In this document: piece after piece, positions 33,144 to 41,125 of the stretch
How positions within the stretch are numbered: position 1 is the first letter of the stretch
How the letters are laid out: every line of letters begins with the position of its first letter
Source of the DNA: JBKQHQ01 sp052148715
Lineage (GTDB): Bacteria > Pseudomonadota > Alphaproteobacteria > Rhizobiales > Xanthobacteraceae
DNA length: 44,371 nt
Assembly (NCBI GenBank): GCA_052148715.1
Contig: JBKQHQ010000028.1
Span: 1-44,371 of the forward strand
Direction of reading: 5' to 3'
Translations under genes and position numbers: made by a program
The notes under the pieces: model-generated
Seen by the model: the letters and a program-made list of their open reading frames with translations, nothing else
The model's database searches: none
Told to the model about the DNA's origin: nothing

Positions 33144-34418
33144 ATGCTACGCCACCTTAAAGTTCGAATCTTTGCGTGGCCTGCCGTGGGCTTAATCGCG
33201 GCGGCGGCGTGCATCTTGGCCCCCGCACCGGGGTCGGCGCAATCCGGCGAGCCGATCAAGATCGGTTACGCCATTGCGTTGACCGGGCCCCTCGCCCCCA
33301 ACGGCAAGTCGGCCGTGCTCGCGCAAAAAATCTGGGAGGAGGATACCAACGCCCAAGGCGGCTTGCTCGGGCGGCCGGTGAAGCTCGTCGTCTACGATGA
33401 CCAGTCCAATCCGGCGACGATATCGGGCATCTACACAAAGCTGCTCGATGCGGACAAAGTTGATCTCATCAGCGGTCCTTACGGCACCAATTCCGTGGCG
33501 CCGACGATGCCGGTCGCCATTCTAAGGAACAAGCTGCTCATCTCGCTGTTCGGATTGGCCGTCAACGACGAGTTCAATTATCCAAGATATTTTTCCATGA
33601 TCCCGACCGGGCCGAACCCGAAGCCGGCCATCACCAAAGGTTTCTTTGATACTGCGATGGCGCAGAATCCGCGGCCGCAGACGGTGGCGATCGTCGGCGC
33701 CGACGCGGAGTTCTCAAAGAATGCGTCGGACGGTGCGCGCGAGAATGCGAGCGCGGCCGGACTGAAGGTCGTTTACGACAAGAGCTATCCGCCGAGCACG
33801 AGCGACTTTTCTCCGATCGTGCGGGCGATTGCGGCGACGAATCCGGACATCGTCGTGATTTGTGCCTATCCGCTCGACGCGGTCGGCATGGTGCGGGCCG
33901 TCAACGAGATCGGCTTCAAGCCGAAAATGGTCGGCGGCGCCATGGTCGGCCTGCAGTCGACCGCGTTCAAGCTCCAGCTCGGCCCGCTGCTCAACGGCTT
34001 CGTCAACTTCGACTATTGGCTGCCGGTTCCGAAGCTGGAGTTCGCCGGCACGGCGGACTTCATGAAGAAGTATCAGGCGCGCGCCGCCGCCGAAGGCGTC
34101 GATCCATTGGGATACTTTTTGGCGCCATGGGGTTACTCTCAGTTGCAGGTTTTGGGTCAGGCGGTCGAGGCCACCAAGAGCCTCGACGACGGCAAGCTGG
34201 CGGATTACATCCGCGGTACGACCTTCAAGACCGTGGTCGGCGACGTAAAATTCGGCACGCACGGCGAATGGGCGCAGTCGCGCGTGCTGCAGGTTCAGTT
34301 CCAAGGCATCAAGGGCAACGACCTCGGTCAGTTCAAGGACATCTCGTCGCAAGTCATCGTGACGCCGACGGAATACAAGTCCGGCGAGGTGATCTACCCT
34401 TACGAGAAGGCGAAGTAG
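33144..34418 (+). CDS. ABC transporter substrate-binding protein, branched-chain amino acid/aromatic (LivK) type
   Basis: 424 residues with a signal peptide (hydrophobic 12-27, AxA at GSAQ). The Leu/Ile/Val-binding protein fold is indicated by IKIGYAIALTGPLAPNGKSAV, EEDTNAQGGLLGRPVKLVVYDDQSNPATISGIYTKLL, ISGPYGTNSVAPTMPVA, and AYPLDAVGMVRAVNEIGFKPKMVGG. In Alphaproteobacteria this class often brings aromatic acids into the cell. liv permease and ATPase genes are absent here. GGGGAGGGG lies upstream. Being at the edge of the oxygenase genes, it is likely to bind the substrate of that pathway. Confidence 0.9.
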   Translation: MLRHLKVRIFAWPAVGLIAAAACILAPAPGSAQSGEPIKIGYAIALTGPLAPNGKSAVLAQKIWEEDTNAQGGLLGRPVKLVVYDDQSNPATISGIYTKLLDADKVDLISGPYGTNSVAPTMPVAILRNKLLISLFGLAVNDEFNYPRYFSMIPTGPNPKPAITKGFFDTAMAQNPRPQTVAIVGADAEFSKNASDGARENASAAGLKVVYDKSYPPSTSDFSPIVRAIAATNPDIVVICAYPLDAVGMVRAVNEIGFKPKMVGGAMVGLQSTAFKLQLGPLLNGFVNFDYWLPVPKLEFAGTADFMKKYQARAAAEGVDPLGYFLAPWGYSQLQVLGQAVEATKSLDDGKLADYIRGTTFKTVVGDVKFGTHGEWAQSRVLQVQFQGIKGNDLGQFKDISSQVIVTPTEYKSGEVIYPYEKAK

Positions 34419-34457
34419 TGATGTTTCACCGGCCTGAGACCGAGCGGCGCCGCTGCC

Positions 34458-35567
34458 TCACTCCGCGGCCTGCATGAGGACATGCTGACTGAACTTCGGC
34501 ATGACCTCTTGCGCGAGCAGCTGCATCGACTGGCGTTCCCAGGCTTCGTTCGGTCCTCCCCAGTCGAGGCCCGTCATCAGCAGCGTTTCGAACGGTCCGA
34601 CCTCCTCGCGGAAGGCGACGAGCTTGTCGAGCATCGTTTTTGGAGAGCCGTGCAGCACGCAACCGTCGGTGATCGCCTCGACCGAGGCCTGCTCGTCGCG
34701 CATGTCCGGCCGCGGTTTTAGAATCGACAGCAGGCCGACCCTGCCCAGGGCTTCGCGTATATAGGTGAAGAAATAACGATTGGACGCCCGCTCGCCGAAG
34801 ACGCGATCGCGGGCTTCCGCATCGGTCGGCGCTACCATGACGTTGCGCGCCACGCGCCAATTCTCGCCGGACGGCCGCTTGCCGATCTCCGTAAGGGCCT
34901 TGCTGTAAATCGCCCAGTGCGAAGCCACCGAGTAGGTCGGGATGATGTTGGCCGAGATGATGCCCCAACCCTGCAGTGCGGCCGTACGCGCCGTCGATGA
35001 GTGCGGGCTCGCCAGTGAGATCGATATCGGCGGTCCGCCGTCCTGGAAGGGTTTTGGCATGCTGCCGATGCCGAGCTCCGGGACGAGCGCGTCCTTGAGT
35101 CGTACGGTCCAGAACTCGCCTTGCAGATCATAGGGCGGATCTTGCGACCAGATCCGCTGGATCATTCCGATCGATTCCATGACCTTGCGGGTGCGCACGG
35201 CGGGATCGTTGTTGTTGAACAGCTCGAAGTCGGAAAGAAGTCCACCCGGTCCGACGCCGAGCATGAAGCGGCCCCGACTCATGTGGTCGAACTGCGCCGC
35301 CTCCGCCGCGACGATGACCGGATCGTGATTGGGAAGATTGATGACCGCGGTGCCGAAGCGCAAATTCTTTGTCCGCGACAGGAGGCCGGCCATGAACATC
35401 AGCGGCGAGGGAATTGGCTCGCTGGTGGCCGAAAAGTGCTCGCCCAGCCATAGCTCCTCGAAGCCGAGCTGATCGGCCAGCAGGGACTTGGCGGTGTCTT
35501 CAGCCAGCGTGTCGGTGAATGAGCAGGCCGGCGGGTGTACCGGCATCATGAACATTCCTAGTCGCAT
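34458..35567 (-). CDS. LLM-class flavin-dependent oxidoreductase
   Basis: 369 residues from an ATG following GGGGGAA. Luciferase-like monooxygenase fold: MRLGMFMMPVHPP, LADQLGFEELWLGEHF, LRFGTAVINLPNHDPVIVAAEAAQFDHMSRGRFMLGVGPGG, ISANIIPTYSVASHW, and ASNRYFFTYIREALG. Family members use reduced FMN or F420 and O2 to open rings or cleave C-N/C-S bonds. It is convergent with the LivK-type gene (39 bases; a 12-bp AGCGGCGCCGCT palindrome at 34443-34454 could be a shared terminator). No flavin reductase is seen in the window. Confidence 0.9.
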   Translation of the reverse strand: MRLGMFMMPVHPPACSFTDTLAEDTAKSLLADQLGFEELWLGEHFSATSEPIPSPLMFMAGLLSRTKNLRFGTAVINLPNHDPVIVAAEAAQFDHMSRGRFMLGVGPGGLLSDFELFNNNDPAVRTRKVMESIGMIQRIWSQDPPYDLQGEFWTVRLKDALVPELGIGSMPKPFQDGGPPISISLASPHSSTARTAALQGWGIISANIIPTYSVASHWAIYSKALTEIGKRPSGENWRVARNVMVAPTDAEARDRVFGERASNRYFFTYIREALGRVGLLSILKPRPDMRDEQASVEAITDGCVLHGSPKTMLDKLVAFREEVGPFETLLMTGLDWGGPNEAWERQSMQLLAQEVMPKFSQHVLMQAAE

Positions 35568-35899
35568 GTTTCCCCCGGATCCGGTGAGCGACCCGTGTCG
35601 TCACCGTTGATTGCAGGGCAATGATGACTCCAGAGTCCGATGGTAATCAAGCGCGCGTCGAAGAGCAGCGAGCTGCTGCTCGCCACCCTCTTTTAGTGAC
35701 GTGGAGCCGGGGCGGGGTTTTTCGCCCGCGCGAACATCGTCGGCGATTTCTCGGATTTTCGTGGCGAGAGTATTCGTATGTGATATTCCCGCGCGACGCG
35801 AACTCGACGACAGGTCTCCTAACCGACAGCCGCGCTTGATTCCCTGTCTGCTCCTGGCGCAATCTGACGTCAATCAAGTCAAACAATAGGAGGGAGCCC
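35568..35899. other. divergent intergenic region, nothing recognised
   Basis: 332 bases between the LLM oxidoreductase and the flavin monooxygenase, presumably containing both promoters. A short GGGCG-N8-CGCCC hairpin lies at 35710-35727. Short frames on both strands have no ribosome site or domain. AGGAGGGAG lies before the monooxygenase start. Confidence 0.45.
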
Positions 35900-37111
35900 A
35901 TGAGTCTTGCTGAATTGCGGCCGGAGGCTGCGGCGGACACTGTCCCGACCGCCGCCGAGCTGGTCGCCCGCGCCCGCGCCTTGGCGCCGAAGCTGCGCGA
36001 GCGCGCGGTCAAGGCGGAGCGCGACCGCAACGTGCCGCGCGAGTCGGTCGAGGAATTTATCGCCTCCGGTCTGATCCACACGCTGCAGCCGAAACGCTGG
36101 GGCGGTTACGAGCACGACCACGAAGTGGCGTTCGATATCGCCATCGAGCTTGGCAAATCGACCTGCGGTTCTTCGGCCTGGTGCCTGAACTATCTTGCCG
36201 ATCACGCCTGCATCCTAGCGCATTTCCCGGAAGAGGCCCAACACGACGTGTGGAGCCGGGACAAGGCCGCGTGCATCGCCACCTCGGCGGCGCCGACCGG
36301 CAAGGTGGCGGTTGCGTCGGGCGGTTATCGCCTCGACGGTCGCTGGTCGTGGTGCAGCGGCCTGCGCCATTCGCAATGGATCATGATCGGCGGGCTCATC
36401 TTCCGCGAAGGCGAGGATCATCCCGATATGCGTCTATTCCTCGTGCCGGTGTCGCAGGTCAAGCAGGACGACACCTGGTTTTGCGCCGGCCTCCGCGGGA
36501 CCGGCTCGATCACCTCGGTGCTCGAGGACGTCTTCGTGCCGGAGCACCGCACGGTGACGTTCTCAACGCTGCGCGACGGTCATTCCCCCGGCTCGAAGCT
36601 CAACGGCAATCCGATCTACCGTGCCCCCTTCATCGCCGTGCATACCTATGCGCTGCTCGCTCCCTCGCTTGGTCTTGCGCGCGGCGGCTATGCCGACTTC
36701 GTCGACTGGACCCGCCAGCGCTATCTGACCTACACCCAGATCGCCATCGCCCAGCACGTCCCGGTGCAGATGAAAATCGCCGAGATCGCGGCGCAGATCG
36801 ATGCGGCGGAACTCTTGGCACGGCGCGGGCTCGCGCTGGCGCGCAAGGATTACGTCGGCATGACGATGGAAACTCGCACGCTGCTGCGACGCGACTTGAC
36901 CTATGCCATGCGCACGCTGCGCGACGCGATGGACGCGCTGATCAAGATCAGCGGGTCGAGCGGCCTGATGGAGAATAATACGGCGCAGCGCTGTTGGCGC
37001 GACGTGCACGCCATTTCCTCGCACGTCGTGATGAACTGGGATGTGCCGGCGGAGAATTTTGGACGCACCGAGTTCGGGCTCGGCCTCAACCCGGCCTATC
37101 CGATGTTTTGA
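35900..37111 (+). CDS. acyl-CoA dehydrogenase-like flavin monooxygenase (group D, HsaA/HpaB-type)
   Basis: 403 residues from an ATG with AGGAGGGAG. The fold is acyl-CoA-dehydrogenase-like, but the sequence pattern (RERAVKAERDRNVPRESVEEFIASGLIHTLQPKRWGGYE, STCGSSAWCLNYLADHACILAHFPEEAQHDVW, GYRLDGRWSWCSGLRHSQWIMIGG, AGLRGTGSITSVLEDVFVP) is that of two-component flavin hydroxylases such as HsaA and the DszC group. These use FADH2/FMNH2 from a separate reductase to hydroxylate phenols or N-heterocycles. No reductase gene is seen. Its stop abuts the convergent amidase gene. It probably hydroxylates the substrate before LigAB cleavage. Confidence 0.85.
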   Translation: MSLAELRPEAAADTVPTAAELVARARALAPKLRERAVKAERDRNVPRESVEEFIASGLIHTLQPKRWGGYEHDHEVAFDIAIELGKSTCGSSAWCLNYLADHACILAHFPEEAQHDVWSRDKAACIATSAAPTGKVAVASGGYRLDGRWSWCSGLRHSQWIMIGGLIFREGEDHPDMRLFLVPVSQVKQDDTWFCAGLRGTGSITSVLEDVFVPEHRTVTFSTLRDGHSPGSKLNGNPIYRAPFIAVHTYALLAPSLGLARGGYADFVDWTRQRYLTYTQIAIAQHVPVQMKIAEIAAQIDAAELLARRGLALARKDYVGMTMETRTLLRRDLTYAMRTLRDAMDALIKISGSSGLMENNTAQRCWRDVHAISSHVVMNWDVPAENFGRTEFGLGLNPAYPMF

Positions 37112-37771
37112 TCATCGCCCCGTCGGCCGGTTGTGGCCGACGGTTTTCAGATACTGCAACGTTTCGTCCAGCGACACGACGTCGGCATATTTGGCGTTGA
37201 GGTCGAACAGGCTCTGCTCGTGTGCCGCCGCCGAGCGGTCGCCGACGGCTTCGCGTACAACCATCGGCCGAAAGCCGTTTTGCACCGCATCGACCGCCGT
37301 CGCCCGCACGCAGCCGCTGGTGGTGCAGCCGGTGATGATCAGCGTATCGATGCGCTGATTCATCAGCCGCGGAATAAGATCGGTGCCGAAAAAGCATGAG
37401 GCGTATTTCTTGACCAGCAGGCTGTCGCTCGGCCGCATGTCGAGACGGGGATCGATCTTGACCGCCTCCGAGCCGGCTGTGAGCGTGAGCGAGCCTTTCA
37501 TTTTGATGCCCCAAAGGCCCGCGTCCTTGAGGTCGGCTTCGTGGTAGATCACCGTCGAGAAGATGACCGGGATGTCGCGCGCATGCGCCACCTCGAGCAG
37601 CGGTTTTTGCGCCTCGATCTCGCGGTCGAGGTTGGCGCCGAGCGGCATCCCCGGATCGGTGAAGCCCTTGAGCATGTCGATGACGATTAGCGCCGGCCGC
37701 TCGCCGAACCCGATCCTGATGCCGAAGCCCCGCTGGCGAAAAAATTCCTCATCCTCTTTGCCGCTGGTCAC
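37112..37771 (-). CDS. isochorismatase-fold amidase (N-carbamoylsarcosine/maleamate amidase-like)
   Basis: 219 residues from a GTG with GAGGAG upstream. The cysteine-hydrolase triad is visible: D32 (IVIDMLKGF), K121 (LLVKKYASCFFGT) and C154 (GCTTSGCVRATA). The later EAVGDRSAAAHEQSLFDLNAKYADV segment resembles N-carbamoylsarcosine amidase and maleamate amidohydrolase NicF of nicotinate degradation. It would hydrolyse a carboxamide or carbamoyl intermediate, releasing ammonia. It starts 14 bases after the LigB stop, so the two form an operon. Annotation as an isochorismatase proper is less likely given the oxygenase context. Confidence 0.87.
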   Translation of the reverse strand: MTSGKEDEEFFRQRGFGIRIGFGERPALIVIDMLKGFTDPGMPLGANLDREIEAQKPLLEVAHARDIPVIFSTVIYHEADLKDAGLWGIKMKGSLTLTAGSEAVKIDPRLDMRPSDSLLVKKYASCFFGTDLIPRLMNQRIDTLIITGCTTSGCVRATAVDAVQNGFRPMVVREAVGDRSAAAHEQSLFDLNAKYADVVSLDETLQYLKTVGHNRPTGR

Positions 37772-37785
37772 GATCCACGCTCCTC

Positions 37786-38613
37786 TTAGTTCCAGCGCCA
37801 GACGCCGTAGGCGTGGCCGTTCTGCATCTGCGGGGCGACGTAGTTGGGCTTGCGGTTGCCGATTGCGCCGAGCATCGCAATCCAGTTGAGCAACTCGCCG
37901 CCGACATTTCCGGCCTTCAGCAATTGGTACGGGGTGGACTCGCTGATGAGCTTCTCGATCTGCTGCTGCTCGAGATACTTGATGATGCGCAAGGCCCAAT
38001 CGGGATCGGGCACGCCGTCGGTGCGTCCGGGCGCCATGCGGGGGCCGGCGACTTCGAGGGAGAAGCTGCCGCTGCCCATGACCACGACGCGCAGCGGCGC
38101 CGGCCACGCTTCGATCGCGCGGCCGACCGCCTGGCCGAGCGCATAGCAGCGCTGCGCCGACGGCAGCGGCGGCACATGCCCGCTGATGAAGAACGGAATG
38201 ACCGGCACCTGCATGTCCGGCGTCAGGAAGTGCAGCGGCACGGCGATCGAATGATCGACCGAGAAGTGCTGGGTGAGAGCGGCGTCGAAGCCGGCCTCGA
38301 TGGTGGCCGCGCGAATGTGCGCCGCGAAGTCGGGCACCGACGGTATCGTGTAGATCGGCATCTCGCGCGGCTCGTCGTTCGGGCCGGTGAAGGTTTTGTC
38401 CACACCCACAGCGAAGATCGGCAGGTTGTCCAAGAAGAAGGTGTTGAGGTGATCGGTGTCGAACATCACGATGACGTCGGGACGCACCGAAGCAAGCTGC
38501 TCCTTCTGCGCCGCGAACAGCTTTGCGGTTTCACAGTCGGGACCGTCGCGCTTGACGAAGAAGGGAAAGACCGGCGTGTGCGGCACGCCGAACCCGGCGA
38601 CGATCTGTGCCAT
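37786..38613 (-). CDS. LigB-type extradiol dioxygenase catalytic subunit
   Basis: 275 residues from the ATG at 38611-38613 (AGGAG upstream). The type III extradiol family is shown by VAGFGVPHTPVFPFF with iron ligand H12, MFDTDHLNTFF with H55, HSIAVPLHFL, and VVVMGSGSFSLEVAGPR. It cleaves a catechol-like ring next to the two hydroxyls with Fe(II) and O2. Its usual small partner, LigA, is encoded 1.2 kb away at 39780-40067. It heads a two-gene operon with the amidase. Protocatechuate is the best-known substrate of the family but is not proven; hydroxypyridines and 2'-aminobiphenyl-2,3-diol are cleaved by relatives. Confidence 0.88.
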   Translation of the reverse strand: MAQIVAGFGVPHTPVFPFFVKRDGPDCETAKLFAAQKEQLASVRPDVIVMFDTDHLNTFFLDNLPIFAVGVDKTFTGPNDEPREMPIYTIPSVPDFAAHIRAATIEAGFDAALTQHFSVDHSIAVPLHFLTPDMQVPVIPFFISGHVPPLPSAQRCYALGQAVGRAIEAWPAPLRVVVMGSGSFSLEVAGPRMAPGRTDGVPDPDWALRIIKYLEQQQIEKLISESTPYQLLKAGNVGGELLNWIAMLGAIGNRKPNYVAPQMQNGHAYGVWRWN

Positions 38614-38721
38614 CCGTGAAGCTCCTGCTGCCCATTCACTCGCGCGCAACACTCGTGTATTAGCCCGGCTTGCTCGCCGCCGCCAGATCCCTTACGCCGG
38701 TCGACATCTCGGGAGGAACAC

Positions 38722-39711
38722 GTGTCGCGTAAGCCGCTCCAGAAACACGCCGCCAAGCGCATCCCCACCGCCGCCCGCCGCAGTCCGCGCGTGAGTGCGC
38801 CGGCGCCATCGGCCGTGCCGATGGAACATGGCCGCTTCGAATACTCGGCGATCATCGATCGGCCGCGGCTGCATTGGCCGAACGGCGCCCGCGTGGCCGT
38901 CTGGGTGATTCCGAATGTCGAGCATTTCCTGTTCGATCGCCCCTCGACGCGCATCGAGTCGGCGCTCCATCTCAACCCGGATGTCCTCAACTATTCGTGG
39001 CGCGACTACGGCGTACGCGTCGGCATCTGGCGGATGATGTCGGTGATGCAGCGGTACGGCGTGAAGGGCACCGTCGCGCTCAACTCCGATGTGTGTGAGC
39101 ACTATCCGCGCATCATTGAGGAGGGCAACAAGCTCGGCTGGGAATGGATGGGGCACGGCTCCAACAATTCGACCCTGATCAACAGCCAGTCGGAGGCGGA
39201 GGAGCGCGCGCTCGTCAAGAAAGTGGTCGGCACGATCGCCAAGAGCGTCGGCAAGGCGCCGCGTGGCTGGCTCAGCCCGGCCCTAAGCGAGACCGTGCGC
39301 ACGCTCGACATACTGGCCGAGAACGGCATCGACTACGTCGGCAACTGGGTGAACGACGAGCAGCCTTATCCGATGCGGGTGAAGAAGGGGTCGATGATCT
39401 CCATACCCTATTCCATCGAGATCAACGACATTCCGGCGCTGCTTGGGTTGCACCAGAGCCCGGAGCGCTTCGCGCAGATGATCTGCGACCAGTTCGACGT
39501 CCTCTACGAGGACGGCGCCAAGACCGGCCGCGTGATGTCGATCTGCCTGCATCCGTTTCTGGTCGGGCACCCGCACCGGAGCAAGTATTTCGCCAAGGCG
39601 CTCGCCCACATCACCTCGAGGCACGAGGTATGGCTCGCAACCGGTAGCGAGATCATCGACTGGTACAAGCAGCATTATCTCAAGGCGCCGGCGGCCGGTG
39701 CCGGCAGGTAG
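38722..39711 (+). CDS. polysaccharide deacetylase-family (NodB/PuuE-like) hydrolase
   Basis: 329 residues from a GTG with a perfect GGGAGG. After a 35-residue basic leader comes the PuuE-like version of the NodB fold: WPNGARVAVWVIPNVEHFLF, VKGTVALNSDVCEHYPRIIEEGNKLGWEWMGHGSNNSTLI, RGWLSPALSETVRTLDILAENGIDYVGNWVNDEQPYP. The usual TFDDG metal motif of chitin deacetylases is missing, as in PuuE allantoinases, which open C-N bonds of small molecules. It sits between the two dioxygenase subunit genes on the opposite strand, so hydrolysis of an imine or amide in the same pathway is more likely than sugar deacetylation. Confidence 0.85.
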   Translation: MSRKPLQKHAAKRIPTAARRSPRVSAPAPSAVPMEHGRFEYSAIIDRPRLHWPNGARVAVWVIPNVEHFLFDRPSTRIESALHLNPDVLNYSWRDYGVRVGIWRMMSVMQRYGVKGTVALNSDVCEHYPRIIEEGNKLGWEWMGHGSNNSTLINSQSEAEERALVKKVVGTIAKSVGKAPRGWLSPALSETVRTLDILAENGIDYVGNWVNDEQPYPMRVKKGSMISIPYSIEINDIPALLGLHQSPERFAQMICDQFDVLYEDGAKTGRVMSICLHPFLVGHPHRSKYFAKALAHITSRHEVWLATGSEIIDWYKQHYLKAPAAGAGR

Positions 39712-39779
39712 CGGTCGCGCGGCTGCTTCGGCTCACCGGCGATTGGTACGGCGAACTTCGACCGAATGGGCGAAGCCAC

Positions 39780-40067
39780 TCAGGCGACCGGCCGCCCCAA
39801 CTCATCGACCTTCACCGCGCGCATGCGCTGGTTGTAGATCTCGACGTCGAGACCGCAAACCTCGAAGCGCGGGAGATAGCCCATGAGAAAGCCGTTGACG
39901 CCCATCCGATAGAGCGCGCCGACGTCGCCTGCAAGCAGCGCGCGCCGCTCGTCGTCGGTGAGGTCGAGCGGCGCCAGCGCTTTTGCCGGATCAGCCTTCA
40001 TGGCGGCGCGGAAGGCGTGGTCGCGCAAAACCTCGCGACAGAGATGGTTCACCGTGTAGGTGGACAT
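39780..40067 (-). CDS. LigA-type small subunit of extradiol dioxygenase
   Basis: 95 residues from an ATG with GGAG. It matches the all-helical LigA family: YTVNHLCREVLRDHAFRAAMKADPAKAL, LTDDERRALLAGDVGALYRMGVNGFLMGYLPRF. LigA covers the LigB active site in the alpha2-beta2 enzyme. It is separated from LigB by the deacetylase-like gene on the other strand and lies 100 bases downstream of the methyltransferase gene, on the same strand. Confidence 0.88.
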   Translation of the reverse strand: MSTYTVNHLCREVLRDHAFRAAMKADPAKALAPLDLTDDERRALLAGDVGALYRMGVNGFLMGYLPRFEVCGLDVEIYNQRMRAVKVDELGRPVA

Positions 40068-40167
40068 GGTCGGCTCCAGCTTCGGACCGCGGTATTTGTC
40101 GCACGGCAGCCCGGCGATTGCCAGAGCATCGGGCGCGAGCGGTGATTTCTTGCCAATCCGCGGCCGA

Positions 40168-41025
40168 TCAGGCTCGGGGTCCGCCTATAATGGCGGCGGC
40201 GATGCCTCCTCGGCGCGGCACCAGCAGGCCGTCGCTTCGGCCCTGAAAATAGAGTCGCTCCGCTTCCTTCAAGCTCAGGAACGAGATCTCCGAAAATCCC
40301 AGCGCGCGCAGATCGTCCACCAGCGCCTGAGGCTCGAGGTGCGTCCGCCAAGGCTCCCCGAGCGTGCTCGCTCTCTCCGCCAAATTGGTGAGCGAGGATT
40401 CGGACGTGGAGAACGTAAATACGATCTCGCTGCTCGCGGGGAATGCCGCGACGAGCCGGAAGACCGCGTCCACCGCTTCCCGCGTCAAGTAGACCAGTAC
40501 GCCGAGACAGGAGAAGAACGCCGGCGCGGAGAAGTCGAGCGTGCTCGCGTGCAGCCCGTCGCGCAACGAGACCGATTCGAAATCGATGGCGACGAATTCC
40601 AGATTCGCCGGAATCGGAATGCCTGCCGTCTGCAGTCTCCGGCGTTTGTTCTCCTGCGTGGCGCGGTGATCGACCTCGTAGATGCCCAGGTCGCGCGCCC
40701 AGTCGGGCTGGCGATAGGCGAAGGTATCGAAACCCGCGCCGAGGATCACGCATTGACGCACGCCGCGCCGCACGGCTTGCGCCACGCGATCTTCCGCATA
40801 GCGGCTGCGGAGAACCACGTGCGCGCGCAACCCTCTGGCCCACGGCTCCTCGGTGCCGGCCGCATGGGATTGAATCTGCCGCAGCACGTCGGCGTCGAGC
40901 AGACGGGCGGCGACCGGATCCGCAAGAATTTTTGGCTCGCCGTCGAGCAGCTGGTGCGCGGCGCGAAGCGCAGCCACGCCAAGCGCCGTCCTGCTGGAGC
41001 CGCGTCGCGGCGCGGGGTCGTTCAT
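40168..41025 (-). CDS. LCM-family SAM-dependent methyltransferase (TIGR00027-like)
   Basis: 285 residues. The leucine-carboxyl-methyltransferase-like family is recognised from LADPVAARLLDADV, RSRYAEDRVAQAVRRGVRQCVILGAGFDTFAYR (SAM motif at 95-100) and VYEVDHRATQENKRR-like continuation, then FFSCLGVLVYLTREAVDAVF. Bacterial members often methylate polyketides or small acids. It may be co-transcribed with the downstream LigA gene. The ribosome site (GGTGA) is modest. Confidence 0.85.
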   Translation of the reverse strand: MNDPAPRRGSSRTALGVAALRAAHQLLDGEPKILADPVAARLLDADVLRQIQSHAAGTEEPWARGLRAHVVLRSRYAEDRVAQAVRRGVRQCVILGAGFDTFAYRQPDWARDLGIYEVDHRATQENKRRRLQTAGIPIPANLEFVAIDFESVSLRDGLHASTLDFSAPAFFSCLGVLVYLTREAVDAVFRLVAAFPASSEIVFTFSTSESSLTNLAERASTLGEPWRTHLEPQALVDDLRALGFSEISFLSLKEAERLYFQGRSDGLLVPRRGGIAAAIIGGPRA

Positions 41026-41044
41026 GCGCGGTCACCACCGTATT

Positions 41045-41073
41045 TGCCCAATATGCCACATAGCATGGGGCAT
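41045..41073. promoter_or_regulatory. inverted repeats between LCM methyltransferase and patatin genes
   Basis: TGCCC (41045-41049) pairs with GGGCA (41068-41072), and ATGCC (41053-41057) overlaps a second pairing with GGCAT (41069-41073). The 100-base gap is the only divergent promoter space for the two genes. Weak support. Confidence 0.22.
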
Positions 41074-41125
41074 TTAGTCAAAGTGCTGCCAGTACCGGCA
41101 GCCTTTATCCAGCCGAGCGATCGGC

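Noticed and set aside
34443..34454. 12-bp palindrome AGCGGCGCCGCT between convergent genes
   Set aside because: Short and GC-rich, with no T-run; likely by chance in this composition, noted only in the oxidoreductase entry.
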